DNA of 64,000 nt from Streptomyces sp. P9-A4 (GTDB taxonomy: Bacteria > Actinomycetota > Actinomycetes > Streptomycetales > Streptomycetaceae): contig NZ_JAZIFY010000001.1 in assembly GCF_036634195.1 (NCBI RefSeq), positions 6,148,501-6,212,500 of the forward strand. The letters run 5' to 3'. The notes below the pieces were generated by a model. That model worked only from the letters and a program-made list of their open reading frames with translations. It was not told where the DNA came from and searched no databases. This document shows positions 10,121 to 18,055 of the stretch, in pieces. Made by a program: the position numbers and the translations under genes. Positions within the stretch are counted from its first letter, which is position 1, and every line of letters starts with the position of its first letter.

Positions 10121-11431
10121 ATGCCCCGCTACCGCGATCTCTTCCGGATCCCCGAGTTCACCCCGCTCTTCCTCACCGGTTCCGCGCACATCGCCGCCCA
10201 GACCGTCGCCGGGCTCGGCCTCGCCACGCTCGTCTACCGCGCGACCGGCTCTCCGTTCCTCGCGGCGCTCGCGCTCTTCGGGCCCTCGCTCGCCCAGCTG
10301 CTCGGCGCGACCACCCTGCTCTCCGCCGCCGACCGGGTGCCGCCGCGCGCCGCGATGGCCGGGATCGGGCTCTTCTTCGCCCTGGGCACCGCCGCCCTGG
10401 CGATCCCCGGGCTGCCGACCTGGGCGTTCTTCGCGATCCTCTTCGCCGAGGGGCTCGCCGCCTCCCTCGGCGGCGGGGTGCGGTACGGGCTCCTCAACGA
10501 GATCCTGCCCCGCGAGGCGTTCCTGCTGGGCCGCTCGGTGACCAACATGGCCGTCGGCATCAGCCAGATCGGTGGCTTCGCCGCCGGCGGCGTCCTGATC
10601 GCGCTGCTCTCGCCGCGCGGCACGGTCCTCGTGGGCGCGGGGCTCTACCTCGCCGCCGCGCTCCTCGCCCGCTTCGGCCTCGGGGCGCGTCCGCCGCGCG
10701 CCGCGGGCCGGGCCTCGGTCGCCGAGACCTGGCGCACCAACGCGCGGCTGTGGTCCCTGCCCGCCCGCCGCCGGACCTATCTGGCCCTCTGGGTGCCCAA
10801 CGGCCTGATCGTGGGCTGCGAGTCGCTCTTCGTGCCGTACGCCCCCGAGCGCGCCGGGCTGCTCTTCGCCTGTGCGGCGTTCGGGATGCTGGTGGGGGAC
10901 ACCGTCGTCGGCCGCTTTCTGCCGTCCCGGCTGCGGGGCCGCGTCCGCTTCCCTCTCCAGGCGCAACTGGCGGCGCCTTTCCTACTGTTCGCGCTCGACC
11001 CGCCACTGCCGCTGGCGCTGCTCGCGGTGACGGTCTCGGCGGTCGGGTACGGGGCGAGCCTCCTGCACCAGGAGCGGCTGATGACCCTCGTGCCGGAGGA
11101 ACTGTCCGGCCACGCGCTCGGTCTGCACTCCTCCGGAATGATCGCCCTCCAGGGGGTGAGCGCGGCGCTCGCCGGAACCCTCGCGCAGTACACGTCCCCG
11201 CGCACGGCGATGGTGGTGCTCGCCGTCGTCTCGCTCGCGGTGACGCTCGGGCTGGCGTGGGCCGACCGGGGGGCGCGGCGGCCCGCCGCGGAGCCCGGAA
11301 GCGAAGAAGCGCCCGGAAGCGAAGAAGCGCCCGGAAGCGAAGAAGCGCCCGGAAGCGAAGAAGAGCCCGGAAATGAAGAAGAGCGCGGAACCAGGGACCG
11401 TAAACCTGGTTCCACGCTCTCCAGCCAGTGA
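10121..11431 (+). CDS. MFS transporter with repetitive C-terminal tail
   Basis: This 436-residue membrane protein starts MPRYRDLFRIPEFTPLFL and has about twelve hydrophobic segments, the N-terminal pattern of single-function MFS exporters (FRIPEFTPLFLTGSAHIAAQTVAGLGLATLVY). It should use the proton gradient to move a small molecule, with export likely from the paired ArsR-like regulator. After the last membrane segment the tail consists of five near-identical six-residue units (APGSEE), encoded by an 18-base tandem repeat, then a short basic end. The tail is acidic, low in complexity and probably variable between strains. The substrate is unknown. Confidence 0.85.
   Translation: MPRYRDLFRIPEFTPLFLTGSAHIAAQTVAGLGLATLVYRATGSPFLAALALFGPSLAQLLGATTLLSAADRVPPRAAMAGIGLFFALGTAALAIPGLPTWAFFAILFAEGLAASLGGGVRYGLLNEILPREAFLLGRSVTNMAVGISQIGGFAAGGVLIALLSPRGTVLVGAGLYLAAALLARFGLGARPPRAAGRASVAETWRTNARLWSLPARRRTYLALWVPNGLIVGCESLFVPYAPERAGLLFACAAFGMLVGDTVVGRFLPSRLRGRVRFPLQAQLAAPFLLFALDPPLPLALLAVTVSAVGYGASLLHQERLMTLVPEELSGHALGLHSSGMIALQGVSAALAGTLAQYTSPRTAMVVLAVVSLAVTLGLAWADRGARRPAAEPGSEEAPGSEEAPGSEEAPGSEEEPGNEEERGTRDRKPGSTLSSQ
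11293..11382 (+). repeat. 18-base coding tandem repeat in MFS tail
   Basis: Five head-to-tail copies of GCCCGGAAGCGAAGAAGC (units begin at 11293, 11311, 11329, 11347 and 11365; the last two carry small changes) encode APGSEE-type units. Copy number may vary by slippage. Confidence 0.9.
11381..11419. terminator. Hairpin overlapping the 3' end of the MFS gene
   Basis: GAGCGCGGAACCAGG (11381-11395) pairs with CCTGGTTCCACGCTC (11405-11419) at 14 of 15 positions around a nine-base loop. It sits inside the last codons of the transporter, so it may end transcription or protect the mRNA 3' end. Confidence 0.5.
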
Positions 11432-11733
11432 CCGCCCGACGGTACGAGGCCGGCGCGACAGGACGTTCGCACCGCCGGGCGGAGTCTTGGGGAAGTTCCC
11501 CCCCGTAGGAGGGGCGTTGGGACCGCGGCGGCACCGACGGGCGGCCGGCGCACCCCTTCTTTCAGGTCAAGAAGGGGGGCCTCATGCCCTTACCACCGCA
11601 CTGGCTCGGCGCCGCCGCGGTCCTCACGCTTGTCCGGTCCACCGGCCACCCCTCATCCGGGCCGGCGATCCGGACCACGTACGGCACTGACCTCCCGTCA
11701 GGTGCCGTACGCAGTCTGGGTGTTCCTTGAGGT
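11432..11733. other. Non-coding stretch with hairpins between MFS and catalase
   Basis: The 302 bases between two convergent genes contain no credible coding frame. Two hairpins stand out: CCCCTTCTT-N7-AAGAAGGGG at 11553-11577, and GTACGGCACTGAC with GTCAGGTGCCGTAC (one bulge) at 11679-11711. The second lies 22 bases beyond the catalase stop codon and is the likely catalase terminator. Confidence 0.6.
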
Positions 11734-13191
11734 TCAGTCCTCGCGCAGGGCGCGGACCGCCTCGGCCACGCGCTTGCCGTAGTCCGCGTCGGCGGCGGCG
11801 AAGTGCGCGAGGTTCTTCTCGATGACGTCCTCGCGGGACACCTGGGACAGACCGCCGGCGATGTTGGCGATCAGACGGCCCTTCTCGTCCTCGGACATCA
11901 GGCGGTAGAGCTCACCGGCCTGGAAGAAGTCGTCGTCCTTGGTGTGCGCGGGCGCCGCGTGGGTGCCGGTCCAGCCGTGGACGGCGAGCGGGGCGGAGAG
12001 CGCCGCGTCGGTCTGGGCCGGGCCCTGGTACGAGTTGGGCTCGTAGTTCTTGTCGTGGCGCGAGCCCTGGCGGGTGGCCATGGCGCCGTCGCGGCCGTAG
12101 TTCTCGGCCACGGTCGCCTTGGGGGCGTTCACCGGCAGCTGGGTGTGGTTCACGCCGAGGCGGTAGCGGTGGGCGTCCGCGTAAGCGAACAGGCGGCCCT
12201 GGAGCATCTTGTCCGGCGAGGGGCCGATGCCCGGGACGAAGTTGTTCGGGGAGAACGCGGCCTGCTCGACCTCGGCGAAGACGTTGTCCGGGTTGCGGTC
12301 GAGGACCAGCCGGCCGACGCGCTGCAGCGGGTAGTCGCTGTGCGGCCAGACCTTGGTGAGGTCGAAGGGGTTGAAGCGGTAGTCCGCGGCCTCGGTGGCC
12401 GGCATCACCTGGACGTAGAGGGTCCAGGAGGGGCTGACACCGCGCTCGATCGCCTGGAGCAGGTCGGTCTGGTGCGAGTTGGCGTCCTTGCCGACGAGCT
12501 CGGCGGCCTGGTCGGCGGAGAGGCTGCGGACGCCCTGGTTCGTCTTGAAGTGGTACTTGACGAAGAAGGCCTCGCCCGCCTCGTTGCTCCACTGGTAGGT
12601 GTGGGAGCCGTAGCCGTTCATGTGACGGTACGAGGCCGGGATGCCGCGGTCACCCATGAGCCAGGTGATCTGGTGGGTGGCCTCGGGGGCGTGCGCCCAG
12701 AAGTCCCAGACGTTGTCCGCCTCCTGCTTGCCCGTGAAGGGGTCGCGCTTCTGGGAGTGGATGAAGTCGGGGAACTTGATCGGGTCCTTGATGAAGAACA
12801 CCGGGGTGTTGTTGCCGACGAGGTCGTAGTTGCCCTCTTCGGTGTAGAACTTCAGGGCGAAACCGCGGGGGTCGCGCACCGCGTCCGCGCCGCCGAGCGA
12901 GTCGGCCACGGTGGAGAAGCGGATGAAGGTCTCGGTCTTCTTGCCGACCTCGCCGAGGAAGCCGGCCTTCGTGTAGGCGGTGACGTCGTCGGTCACCTCG
13001 AAGTAGCCGTACGCGCCGGAGCCGCGGGCGTGGACCACGCGCTCCGGGATCCGCTCACGGTTGAAGCGCGCGAGCTTCTCCAGCAGGTGCTGGTCCTGGA
13101 GGAGGATCGGGCCACCGACGCCGGCGGTGGCGGAGTTCTGGTTGTCGGCGACGGGGGCGCCGGACTCGGTCGTAAGCACGCGCTTCGACAT
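11734..13191 (-). CDS. katA: Catalase, small-subunit heme type
   Basis: This 485-residue heme catalase dismutates H2O2. The catalytic histidine is H54 in [15 protein letters not shown], the active-site asparagine is in [19 protein letters not shown], and the heme-ligand tyrosine is in [14 protein letters not shown]; the length is that of clade 3 enzymes. The ATG at 13191 follows GGAAGG; a longer in-frame reading to 13446 runs over the promoter and was rejected. Its -35 box is covered by an 18-base palindrome almost identical to the one before the urate oxidase operon. Since urate oxidase makes H2O2, the enzyme probably serves purine breakdown rather than general stress. That link is inference. 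Confidence 0.95.
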   Translation of the reverse strand: MSKRVLTTESGAPVADNQNSATAGVGGPILLQDQHLLEKLARFNRERIPERVVHARGSGAYGYFEVTDDVTAYTKAGFLGEVGKKTETFIRFSTVADSLGGADAVRDPRGFALKFYTEEGNYDLVGNNTPVFFIKDPIKFPDFIHSQKRDPFTGKQEADNVWDFWAHAPEATHQITWLMGDRGIPASYRHMNGYGSHTYQWSNEAGEAFFVKYHFKTNQGVRSLSADQAAELVGKDANSHQTDLLQAIERGVSPSWTLYVQVMPATEAADYRFNPFDLTKVWPHSDYPLQRVGRLVLDRNPDNVFAEVEQAAFSPNNFVPGIGPSPDKMLQGRLFAYADAHRYRLGVNHTQLPVNAPKATVAENYGRDGAMATRQGSRHDKNYEPNSYQGPAQTDAALSAPLAVHGWTGTHAAPAHTKDDDFFQAGELYRLMSEDEKGRLIANIAGGLSQVSREDVIEKNLAHFAAADADYGKRVAEAVRALRED

Positions 13192-13231
13192 CGTGACCTT
13201 CCGTACGGGAGCTCTGCTGACGGTCCGAGGA

Positions 13232-13272
13232 GCGTAAATTCGGCTCGAACGTGACGTCAACAGTTTGTTGAA
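13232..13272 (-). promoter_or_regulatory. Catalase promoter with shared urate-type operator
   Basis: On the minus strand TTGACG (plus 13255-13260), a 17-base spacer and TTACGC (plus 13232-13237) form a promoter. The palindrome TTCAACAAACTGTTGACG (plus 13255-13272) includes the whole -35 box. The urate oxidase operon has TTCAACAAAGTGTTGACG at the same place relative to its -35, differing at one base. Confidence 0.75.
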
Positions 13273-13378
13273 AAGGAAGTGTGGTGTTCCGGTCGGCGGC
13301 GACGCCTGGGCGCGACAGGACAGGTTGTCAGCGCCGCCGCCGACCGGAAATCCGGGGGCCCCGCGAGGGGGTGGTGGG

Positions 13379-14293
13379 TCAGACCTGCTGGCCGGAGAGG
13401 CGCTCGACGGCGCGCAGCAGGGCCGAGTGGTCCAGGCCGCCGTCACCCTGGGCGCGCAGCGAGGCGACCAACTGGGCGACGACCGCGCCGACCGGGAGGG
13501 CCGCGCCGACGTTGCGGGCGGCGTCGGTGACGATGCCCATGTCCTTGTGGTGCAGGTCGATCCGGAAGCCGGGCTTGAAGTCCCGGTTCAGGAAGTTGTC
13601 CTTCTTGCGGGTCAGCACGGTCGAGCCGGCCAGACCGCCGTTGAGGACGTCCAGGGCGGCCTGGAGGTTCACGCCGGACTTCTCGAGGAAGACGACGGCC
13701 TCGGCGCAGGCCTGGATGTTGACCGCGACGATCAGCTGGTTGGCGGCCTTCACCGTCTGGCCGGAGCCGTGCGGGCCACAGAGCACGATGGTCTTGCCGA
13801 GGGCCTCCAGGATCGGGAGGGCCTCGTCGAAGTCGGCCTGCTCGCCACCGACCATGATCGAGAGCACCGCCTCGATGGCGCCGGCCTCGCCGCCGGACAC
13901 CGGGGCGTCGATGACGCGGATGCCCTTCTCGGCGGCGTTCTTGGCCAGGTCGACCGAGGTCTGGGGGGTGATCGACGACATGTCGACGATCAGCGCGCCC
14001 TGCTTGGCGTTCTCCAGGATGCCGGCAGGGCCGTACGAGATGGCCTCGACCTGCGGGGAGGCGGGCACCATCGTGATGATGACGTCGGCGTCCTGGACGG
14101 CCTCGGCGATCGATCCGGCGGAGGTGCCGCCGGCCTCGGTCAGGCGGTCCAGCTTGTCCTGCTCAAGGGTGAAGCCGGTGACCGAGTAGCCGGCCTTGAT
14201 GAGGTTCTCGGACATGGGGGAGCCCATGATGCCGAGGCCGATCCATGCGATCGCCGGGCGGGTGGGCTGGGAGGAGTCAGCGAGATTGCTCAT
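13379..14293 (-). CDS. glxR: 2-hydroxy-3-oxopropionate (tartronate semialdehyde) reductase
   Basis: This 304-residue member of the beta-hydroxyacid dehydrogenase family reduces tartronate semialdehyde to D-glycerate, directly using the Gcl product. The dinucleotide-binding motif is [17 protein letters not shown], the substrate-binding motif [11 protein letters not shown], and the catalytic lysine lies in [12 protein letters not shown]. The ATG at 14293 follows GAGAGG. It lies 45 bases after hyi on the same strand, so hyi-glxR form one operon under the paired AllR-type sites before hyi. Glycerate kinase, the next enzyme, is not in the window. Confidence 0.93.
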   Translation of the reverse strand: MSNLADSSQPTRPAIAWIGLGIMGSPMSENLIKAGYSVTGFTLEQDKLDRLTEAGGTSAGSIAEAVQDADVIITMVPASPQVEAISYGPAGILENAKQGALIVDMSSITPQTSVDLAKNAAEKGIRVIDAPVSGGEAGAIEAVLSIMVGGEQADFDEALPILEALGKTIVLCGPHGSGQTVKAANQLIVAVNIQACAEAVVFLEKSGVNLQAALDVLNGGLAGSTVLTRKKDNFLNRDFKPGFRIDLHHKDMGIVTDAARNVGAALPVGAVVAQLVASLRAQGDGGLDHSALLRAVERLSGQQV

Positions 14294-14338
14294 GAGGGTG
14301 CCTCTCAAAACAAGGTGATACGGGGGAGGGGGCCTGCG

Positions 14339-15190
14339 TCAGCGGGCCGGGCGGGCTTCGGCGGGCAGCCACTCGAAGGAGGCGGCGGCGTCGGCGGCCT
14401 TGTACTCCAGGCCGATCCAGCCGTCGTAACCGGCCTTCCTCAGCTCGTCGAGGAGCTGCTCCAGGGGCAGGTCGCCGGTGCCCGGCGCGCCGCGGCCCGG
14501 GTTGTCCGCGATCTGGACGTGGCCGGTCTTGGCCGCGTACTCCGCGATGACCTGGCTGACGTCCTCGCCGTTCATCGACAGGTGGTAGATGTCGAGGAGG
14601 AACTTGGCGTTGCCGAGTCCGGTGGCCGCGTTGACCTTGTCGATGACCTCGATGGCCGAGGGGGCGCTCACCAGCGGGTAGAGCGGTGACTCCGGCTTGT
14701 TGAGGGTCTCGACGAGGAGGATCGCTCCCACCCGGTCGGCGGCGCGGGCGGCCAGGACCAGGTTCTCCAGGGCGAGGGTGTCCTGGATCCGGGGGGCGAC
14801 GCCCTCCACACGGTTGCCGTAGAGCGCGTTGAGCGCCTTGCAGCCGACCGAGGCGGCGAAGTCGGCCGCCACCTCGATGTTGGCGCGGAAGCGGTCCGAC
14901 TCCTCACCCGGTACGGAGAGGGCCCCGCGGTCCGGGCCGGGCAGCTGCCCGGCGTAGAAGTTCAGTCCCACCAGCTGGGTGCCGGCGTCCTCAAGAGCCT
15001 TCTTGAGGGCGTCGAGCTCGCTCTGCTCGGGGGTGGCGGTGTCGATCCAGGGCCACCACAGCTCGACCGCGGTGAAGCCCGCCGCGGCGGCGGCCGCGGG
15101 GCGCTCCAGGAGCGGGAGTTCCGTGAAGAGGATCGACAGGTTCACATCGAAGCGCTGGTCCGAGCCGGCGCCTACTGAGAAGCGGGCCAT
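14339..15190 (-). CDS. hyi: Hydroxypyruvate isomerase
   Basis: This 283-residue TIM-barrel protein of the xylose isomerase-like superfamily interconverts hydroxypyruvate and tartronate semialdehyde. Catalytic glutamates of the Hyi pattern are visible in LLVETLNKPESPLYPLV and GWIGLEYKA, with metal-binding residues around LLDIYHLSMNGED and GHVQIADNPGRGAPGTG. It is the first gene of the hyi-glxR operon. The 5' untranslated leader is short (about 44 bases) and is occupied by one of the two operator copies, so repressor binding could affect both initiation and elongation. Confidence 0.92.
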   Translation of the reverse strand: MARFSVGAGSDQRFDVNLSILFTELPLLERPAAAAAAGFTAVELWWPWIDTATPEQSELDALKKALEDAGTQLVGLNFYAGQLPGPDRGALSVPGEESDRFRANIEVAADFAASVGCKALNALYGNRVEGVAPRIQDTLALENLVLAARAADRVGAILLVETLNKPESPLYPLVSAPSAIEVIDKVNAATGLGNAKFLLDIYHLSMNGEDVSQVIAEYAAKTGHVQIADNPGRGAPGTGDLPLEQLLDELRKAGYDGWIGLEYKAADAAASFEWLPAEARPAR

Positions 15191-15205
15191 GAGGGGCGGC
15201 GCTCC

Positions 15206-15270
15206 TTCCGTATCGCGGAAGTAAGTTTCTGTCTGACGGAATGTTGCAAGGGGGTTGCCTCGCTTGTCAA
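15206..15270 (-). promoter_or_regulatory. hyi-glxR promoter with paired AllR-type operators
   Basis: On the minus strand TTGACA (plus 15265-15270), an 18-base spacer and CAACAT (plus 15241-15246) form the promoter. The palindromes TTCTGTCTGACGGAA (15227-15241) and TTCCGTATCGCGGAA (15206-15220) start exactly 21 bp apart. The first covers the predicted start site and the second lies in the leader, the same geometry as at gcl. Confidence 0.75.
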
Positions 15271-15315
15271 GAGGTCCCCGCAGGTCCGGGGCTGCCGCAG
15301 GCCGGATCGGGGCCG

Positions 15316-15321
15316 TAGTTT
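15316..15321 (+). promoter_or_regulatory. -10 box for a leaderless transcript
   Basis: TAGTTT lies exactly six bases before the ATG at 15328, so transcription would begin at or next to the start codon. No clear -35 box is visible. Confidence 0.45.
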
Positions 15322-15327
15322 GGGGCC

Positions 15328-15582
15328 ATGGTGCGTTTGAGAGTGGAGTTCACGACCGAGCCGTTCGACCTCGACGAGGCCCCGGCGCACGCGGTCGTAG
15401 CTCGTGAGGTCATCCAGTCGGCCGAACTGGACGCGGTCGATGTCGGCCCCTTCGGCAATACGGCGGAAGGTGGCGCCGACGCGGTGCTCACCGCGGTCGA
15501 CTCGCTGCTGCGCAGGTCGCTCGCGGCCGGCGCCACCCGCGTCTCGCTCCAGGTCAATGTGATCGGTGAGGGGGAGAAGTGA
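15328..15582 (+). CDS. Small MTH1187/thiamine-binding-fold protein
   Basis: This 84-residue protein resembles the MTH1187/YqgV ferredoxin-like fold: an opening strand VRLRVEFTTEPF, the central GPFGNTAEGGADAVLTAVDSL, and a closing strand ATRVSLQVNVIGEG. Family members bind thiamine-like or other small ligands as multimers, but few have a proven role. It has no membrane segment or signal peptide. Its stop overlaps the GTG of the next HTH gene (GTGA), so the two are translationally coupled; a ligand-binding partner for that DNA-binding protein is an attractive but unproven idea. The pair is divergent from hyi and precedes the urate oxidase operon. Confidence 0.65.
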   Translation: MVRLRVEFTTEPFDLDEAPAHAVVAREVIQSAELDAVDVGPFGNTAEGGADAVLTAVDSLLRRSLAAGATRVSLQVNVIGEGEK

Positions 15583-15965
15583 GCGAGCACCCGTTGGTGG
15601 CGGCGGTGAAGCCCCTGGTCGACGCCATGGGCGGCGAGCTGCTGGTCCCCGCGCAGGCGGAGGCCGACGACGTCGTCCTGTCCTGGGAGGGCGAGGACGT
15701 CCTCGCCGTACGGCTGCCCCAGCTGTCCGAATCCCTCGATCACATCCTCGCGGCGATGGAGCGGCGGCACGGGGTGCCGCTGGCCGAACTCGACCGCAAG
15801 GCCAAACAGGAGGCGGTACGGCTGCTGGAGGCGCGCGGCGCCTTCTCGGTGCGCCATGGAGTGGAGACGGTGGCCGGTGCACTCGGTGTCAGCCGCTTCA
15901 CCGTGTACAACTACCTCAACAGGGAGACCGCCCTGAACAGGGAAAAGGCCGCCAAGGGCGACTAG
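15579..15965 (+). CDS. DauR-type HTH protein, candidate urate/catalase regulator
   Basis: This 128-residue protein has a C-terminal helix-turn-helix of the DauR/YheO type (HTH_22): KQEAVRLLEARGAFSVRHG leads into ETVAGALGVSRFTVYNYLN. The N-terminal 75 residues are short compared with the PAS-like domain of full-length YheO proteins, so ligand sensing may be supplied by its coupled MTH1187-like partner. The GTG start overlaps the partner's stop. It ends at a good intrinsic terminator just before the urate oxidase promoter. I propose it as the candidate binder of the TTCAACAAACTGTTGACG-type palindromes; this is positional inference only. Confidence 0.7.
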   Translation: MSEHPLVAAVKPLVDAMGGELLVPAQAEADDVVLSWEGEDVLAVRLPQLSESLDHILAAMERRHGVPLAELDRKAKQEAVRLLEARGAFSVRHGVETVAGALGVSRFTVYNYLNRETALNREKAAKGD

Positions 15966-15983
15966 TTGATCACCTGAGACCAC

Positions 15984-16017
15984 AAGCCGTCGTCCAGATG
16001 TCGGGACGACGGCTTTT
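15984..16017 (+). terminator. Intrinsic terminator after the HTH gene
   Basis: AAGCCGTCGTCC (15984-15995) pairs perfectly with GGACGACGGCTT (16004-16015) around an eight-base loop and runs into TTTT (16014-16017). Confidence 0.88.
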
Positions 16018-16030
16018 GCGTGGCCGAGTT

Positions 16031-16071
16031 TTCAACAAAGTGTTGACGTTGTGTTGTGGAGGGCGTTAGCT
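16031..16071 (+). promoter_or_regulatory. Urate oxidase operon promoter and operator
   Basis: TTGACG (16043-16048), a 17-base spacer and TTAGCT (16066-16071) form the promoter. The palindrome TTCAACAAAGTGTTGACG (16031-16048) spans the -35 box and differs at one base from the catalase operator in the equivalent orientation. A bound protein would block polymerase. Confidence 0.75.
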
Positions 16072-16120
16072 ATCCGCAGCCCGTCCGACGCACAGCGAAA
16101 AACAGCCACGGAGGCTTCCC

Positions 16121-16654
16121 GTGACTTCAGGTACGACACCGGGTCTCACCCGGTTCAACACCTCGGCGGACAGCGAGGCCGTCGCCGCGCTCCACGAGGT
16201 GTGTTCCAGTTCGGCGTGGGGGAGCAAGGTCCTCGCCCAGCGCCCGTACTCCACCGCCGAAGCTCTCTTCCTCGCCAGTGACGCCGCCATGGCCGAGCTG
16301 ACCGCCGAGGACCTCGCCGAGGCGATGGCGGGGCACCCGCCGATCGGTCGTCCGAAGGCAGGGGACCCGACCTCCTCCCGCGAACAGAGCGGAATGGCCG
16401 GCGCCTCCGATCAGCTCAAGACCGAGATGCTCGACCTCAACCTGGCCTACCAGGACAGGTTCGGTCACGTCTTCCTCATCTGCGCCACCGGCAGGACCGG
16501 CGAGCAGATGCGCGACGCGCTCCGGGAGCGGATCGAGAACTCGCCCGAGGCGGAGCGGGAGATCGTCCGCACCGAACTGGGCAAGATCAACCGAATCCGG
16601 CTGACCCGTCTCGTAGAGACCTCCGAGACCTCCGAGGAAGAGAGCTCCGCATGA
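16121..16654 (+). CDS. uraD: OHCU decarboxylase (UraD)
   Basis: This 177-residue enzyme decarboxylates 2-oxo-4-hydroxy-4-carboxy-5-ureidoimidazoline to S-allantoin, the last step of urate degradation. The catalytic histidine motif is MAGHPPIGRPKAG, followed by SSREQSGM and the GHVFLICATGRTGEQM segment of the family. The start is GTG at 16121. Its end overlaps uraH by four bases (ATGA). It heads the uraD-uraH-urate oxidase operon, which has its own promoter and operator about 50-90 bases upstream. Confidence 0.93.
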   Translation: MTSGTTPGLTRFNTSADSEAVAALHEVCSSSAWGSKVLAQRPYSTAEALFLASDAAMAELTAEDLAEAMAGHPPIGRPKAGDPTSSREQSGMAGASDQLKTEMLDLNLAYQDRFGHVFLICATGRTGEQMRDALRERIENSPEAEREIVRTELGKINRIRLTRLVETSETSEEESSA

Positions 16655-17055
16655 GCACCGACACCACGGCCTCGGTGTCCACGCACATCCTGGACACCAG
16701 CGTCGGCCGCCCCGCCGAGGGCGTGGCCGTCACGCTCGCGGCCCGTGGCGGCTTCGACGCGGAGTGGGTCGCGCTCGGCGGTTCGGCCACCGACGCGGAC
16801 GGACGCTGCAAGGACTTGCCGGCGCTGCCGGAAGGCACCACCCACGTACGACTCGACTTCCAGGTCGAGACGTACTTCTCCCATCAGCACAGTTTCAAGA
16901 AGCAAGCCGAGGCGCAGCAGGACGCCCCCCGCGTAAGGGACAGCGGTGCGTTCTTCCCCGAGGTGGCGATCACTTTCGCCGTCACCCCGGGCGAGCATTA
17001 CCACGTACCGCTGCTGCTCAACCCGTTCGGCTACTCCGTATACCGAGGGAGCTAG
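16651..17055 (+). CDS. uraH: 5-hydroxyisourate hydrolase (UraH)
   Basis: This 134-residue transthyretin-related enzyme hydrolyses 5-hydroxyisourate, the product of urate oxidase, to OHCU. The N-terminal THILDTSVGRPAEGV and the C-terminal HVPLLLNPFGYSVYRGS are diagnostic; the final YRGS tetrapeptide separates the enzyme from vertebrate transthyretin. It acts as a cytoplasmic tetramer. It starts inside the last codon of uraD and is followed after five bases by the urate oxidase gene. Confidence 0.95.
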   Translation: MSTDTTASVSTHILDTSVGRPAEGVAVTLAARGGFDAEWVALGGSATDADGRCKDLPALPEGTTHVRLDFQVETYFSHQHSFKKQAEAQQDAPRVRDSGAFFPEVAITFAVTPGEHYHVPLLLNPFGYSVYRGS

Positions 17056-17060
17056 CAGAC

Positions 17061-17984
17061 ATGCCCACGATTCTCGGCCAGAACCAGTACGGCAAAGCAG
17101 AGAACCGCGTCGTCAAGATCACGCGGGACGGCGACACCCACCACATCAAGGACCTGAACGTCTCCGTCGCCCTCTCCGGCGACCTCGACGACGTACACCT
17201 CACCGGCTCGAACGCCCACTGCCTCCCCACCGACACGACGAAGAACACCGTCTTCGCGTTCGCCAAGAAGTACGGGATCGAGTCCGCCGAGCAGTTCGGC
17301 ATCCACCTCGCCCGCCACTTCGTGACGAGCCAGGAGCCGATCAAGAAGGCGCGCATCCGGATAGAGGAGTACTCCTGGGAGCGCATCGCGTCCTCCGAGG
17401 CCAACTCCAAGTTCATCGGCGCCGACGAGGTCAACCACTCCTTCGCCCGCAAGGGCCAGGAGACCCGGGTCACCCAGATCACCTACGACGGCCGGACCTG
17501 GGAGATCATCTCCGGTCTCAAGGACCTCGTCGTCATGAACTCCACCAACTCGGAGTTCTGGGGCTACATCAAGGACCAGTACACGACGCTCCAGGAGGCG
17601 TACGACCGCATCCTGGCCACGCAGGTGTCCGCCCGCTGGCGGTTCAACTGGACCGACGACGACCAGCGCATGCCGAACTGGGAGCGGTCCTACGAGCAGA
17701 CCAGGAAGCACATGCTCGAGGCCTTCTCGGAGACGTACTCGTACTCCCTCCAGCAGACGCTGTACCAGATGGCCACGCGCATCATCAACCACCGCTCGGA
17801 GATCGACGAAGTCCGCTTCTCGCTCCCGAACAAGCACCACTTCCTGGTCGACCTCGAGCCCTTCGGCCTGAAGAACGACAACGAGGTCTACTACGCCGCC
17901 GACCGCATGTACGGCCTCATCGAGGCCACCGTCCTCCGCGACGGAGCCACGGCGCAGATCCCGGTCGACATGACCAACCTCTAA
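17061..17984 (+). CDS. uox: Urate oxidase (uricase)
   Basis: This 307-residue cofactor-free enzyme oxidises urate with O2 to 5-hydroxyisourate and H2O2. It is a full-length uricase: opening QNQYGKAENRVVKITRDG, the NAHCLPTDTTKNTVFAFAKK motif with the catalytic threonine, the arginine-containing substrate loops, and the C-terminal LPNKHHFLVDLEPFGLKNDNEV. It starts at ATG 17061, five bases after uraH. No peroxisomal-type tail is expected or present. Its H2O2 explains the matching operator on the nearby catalase gene. Confidence 0.97.
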   Translation: MPTILGQNQYGKAENRVVKITRDGDTHHIKDLNVSVALSGDLDDVHLTGSNAHCLPTDTTKNTVFAFAKKYGIESAEQFGIHLARHFVTSQEPIKKARIRIEEYSWERIASSEANSKFIGADEVNHSFARKGQETRVTQITYDGRTWEIISGLKDLVVMNSTNSEFWGYIKDQYTTLQEAYDRILATQVSARWRFNWTDDDQRMPNWERSYEQTRKHMLEAFSETYSYSLQQTLYQMATRIINHRSEIDEVRFSLPNKHHFLVDLEPFGLKNDNEVYYAADRMYGLIEATVLRDGATAQIPVDMTNL

Positions 17985-18001
17985 GCGGCATCTGAGTGAC
18001 C

Positions 18002-18033
18002 GGCCCCCGCCCGCCCGCAGTCGGGCGGGGGCC
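18002..18033 (+). terminator. Strong hairpin between urate oxidase and permease genes
   Basis: GGCCCCCGCCCG (18002-18013) and CGGGCGGGGGCC (18022-18033) form a perfect 12-bp stem with an eight-base loop. It lies between the urate oxidase stop and the permease ribosome-binding site, with no T tract. It could terminate part of the transcription or protect the upstream message, lowering permease expression relative to the enzymes. Confidence 0.65.
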
Positions 18034-18055
18034 GCACCAGACCGGAGGGAATCTC

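Noticed and set aside
13192..13446. N-terminal extension of catalase to 13446
   Set aside because: The extension would overlap the end of glxR and the catalase promoter and operator. The ATG at 13191 has a good ribosome-binding site and gives the standard clade 3 length.
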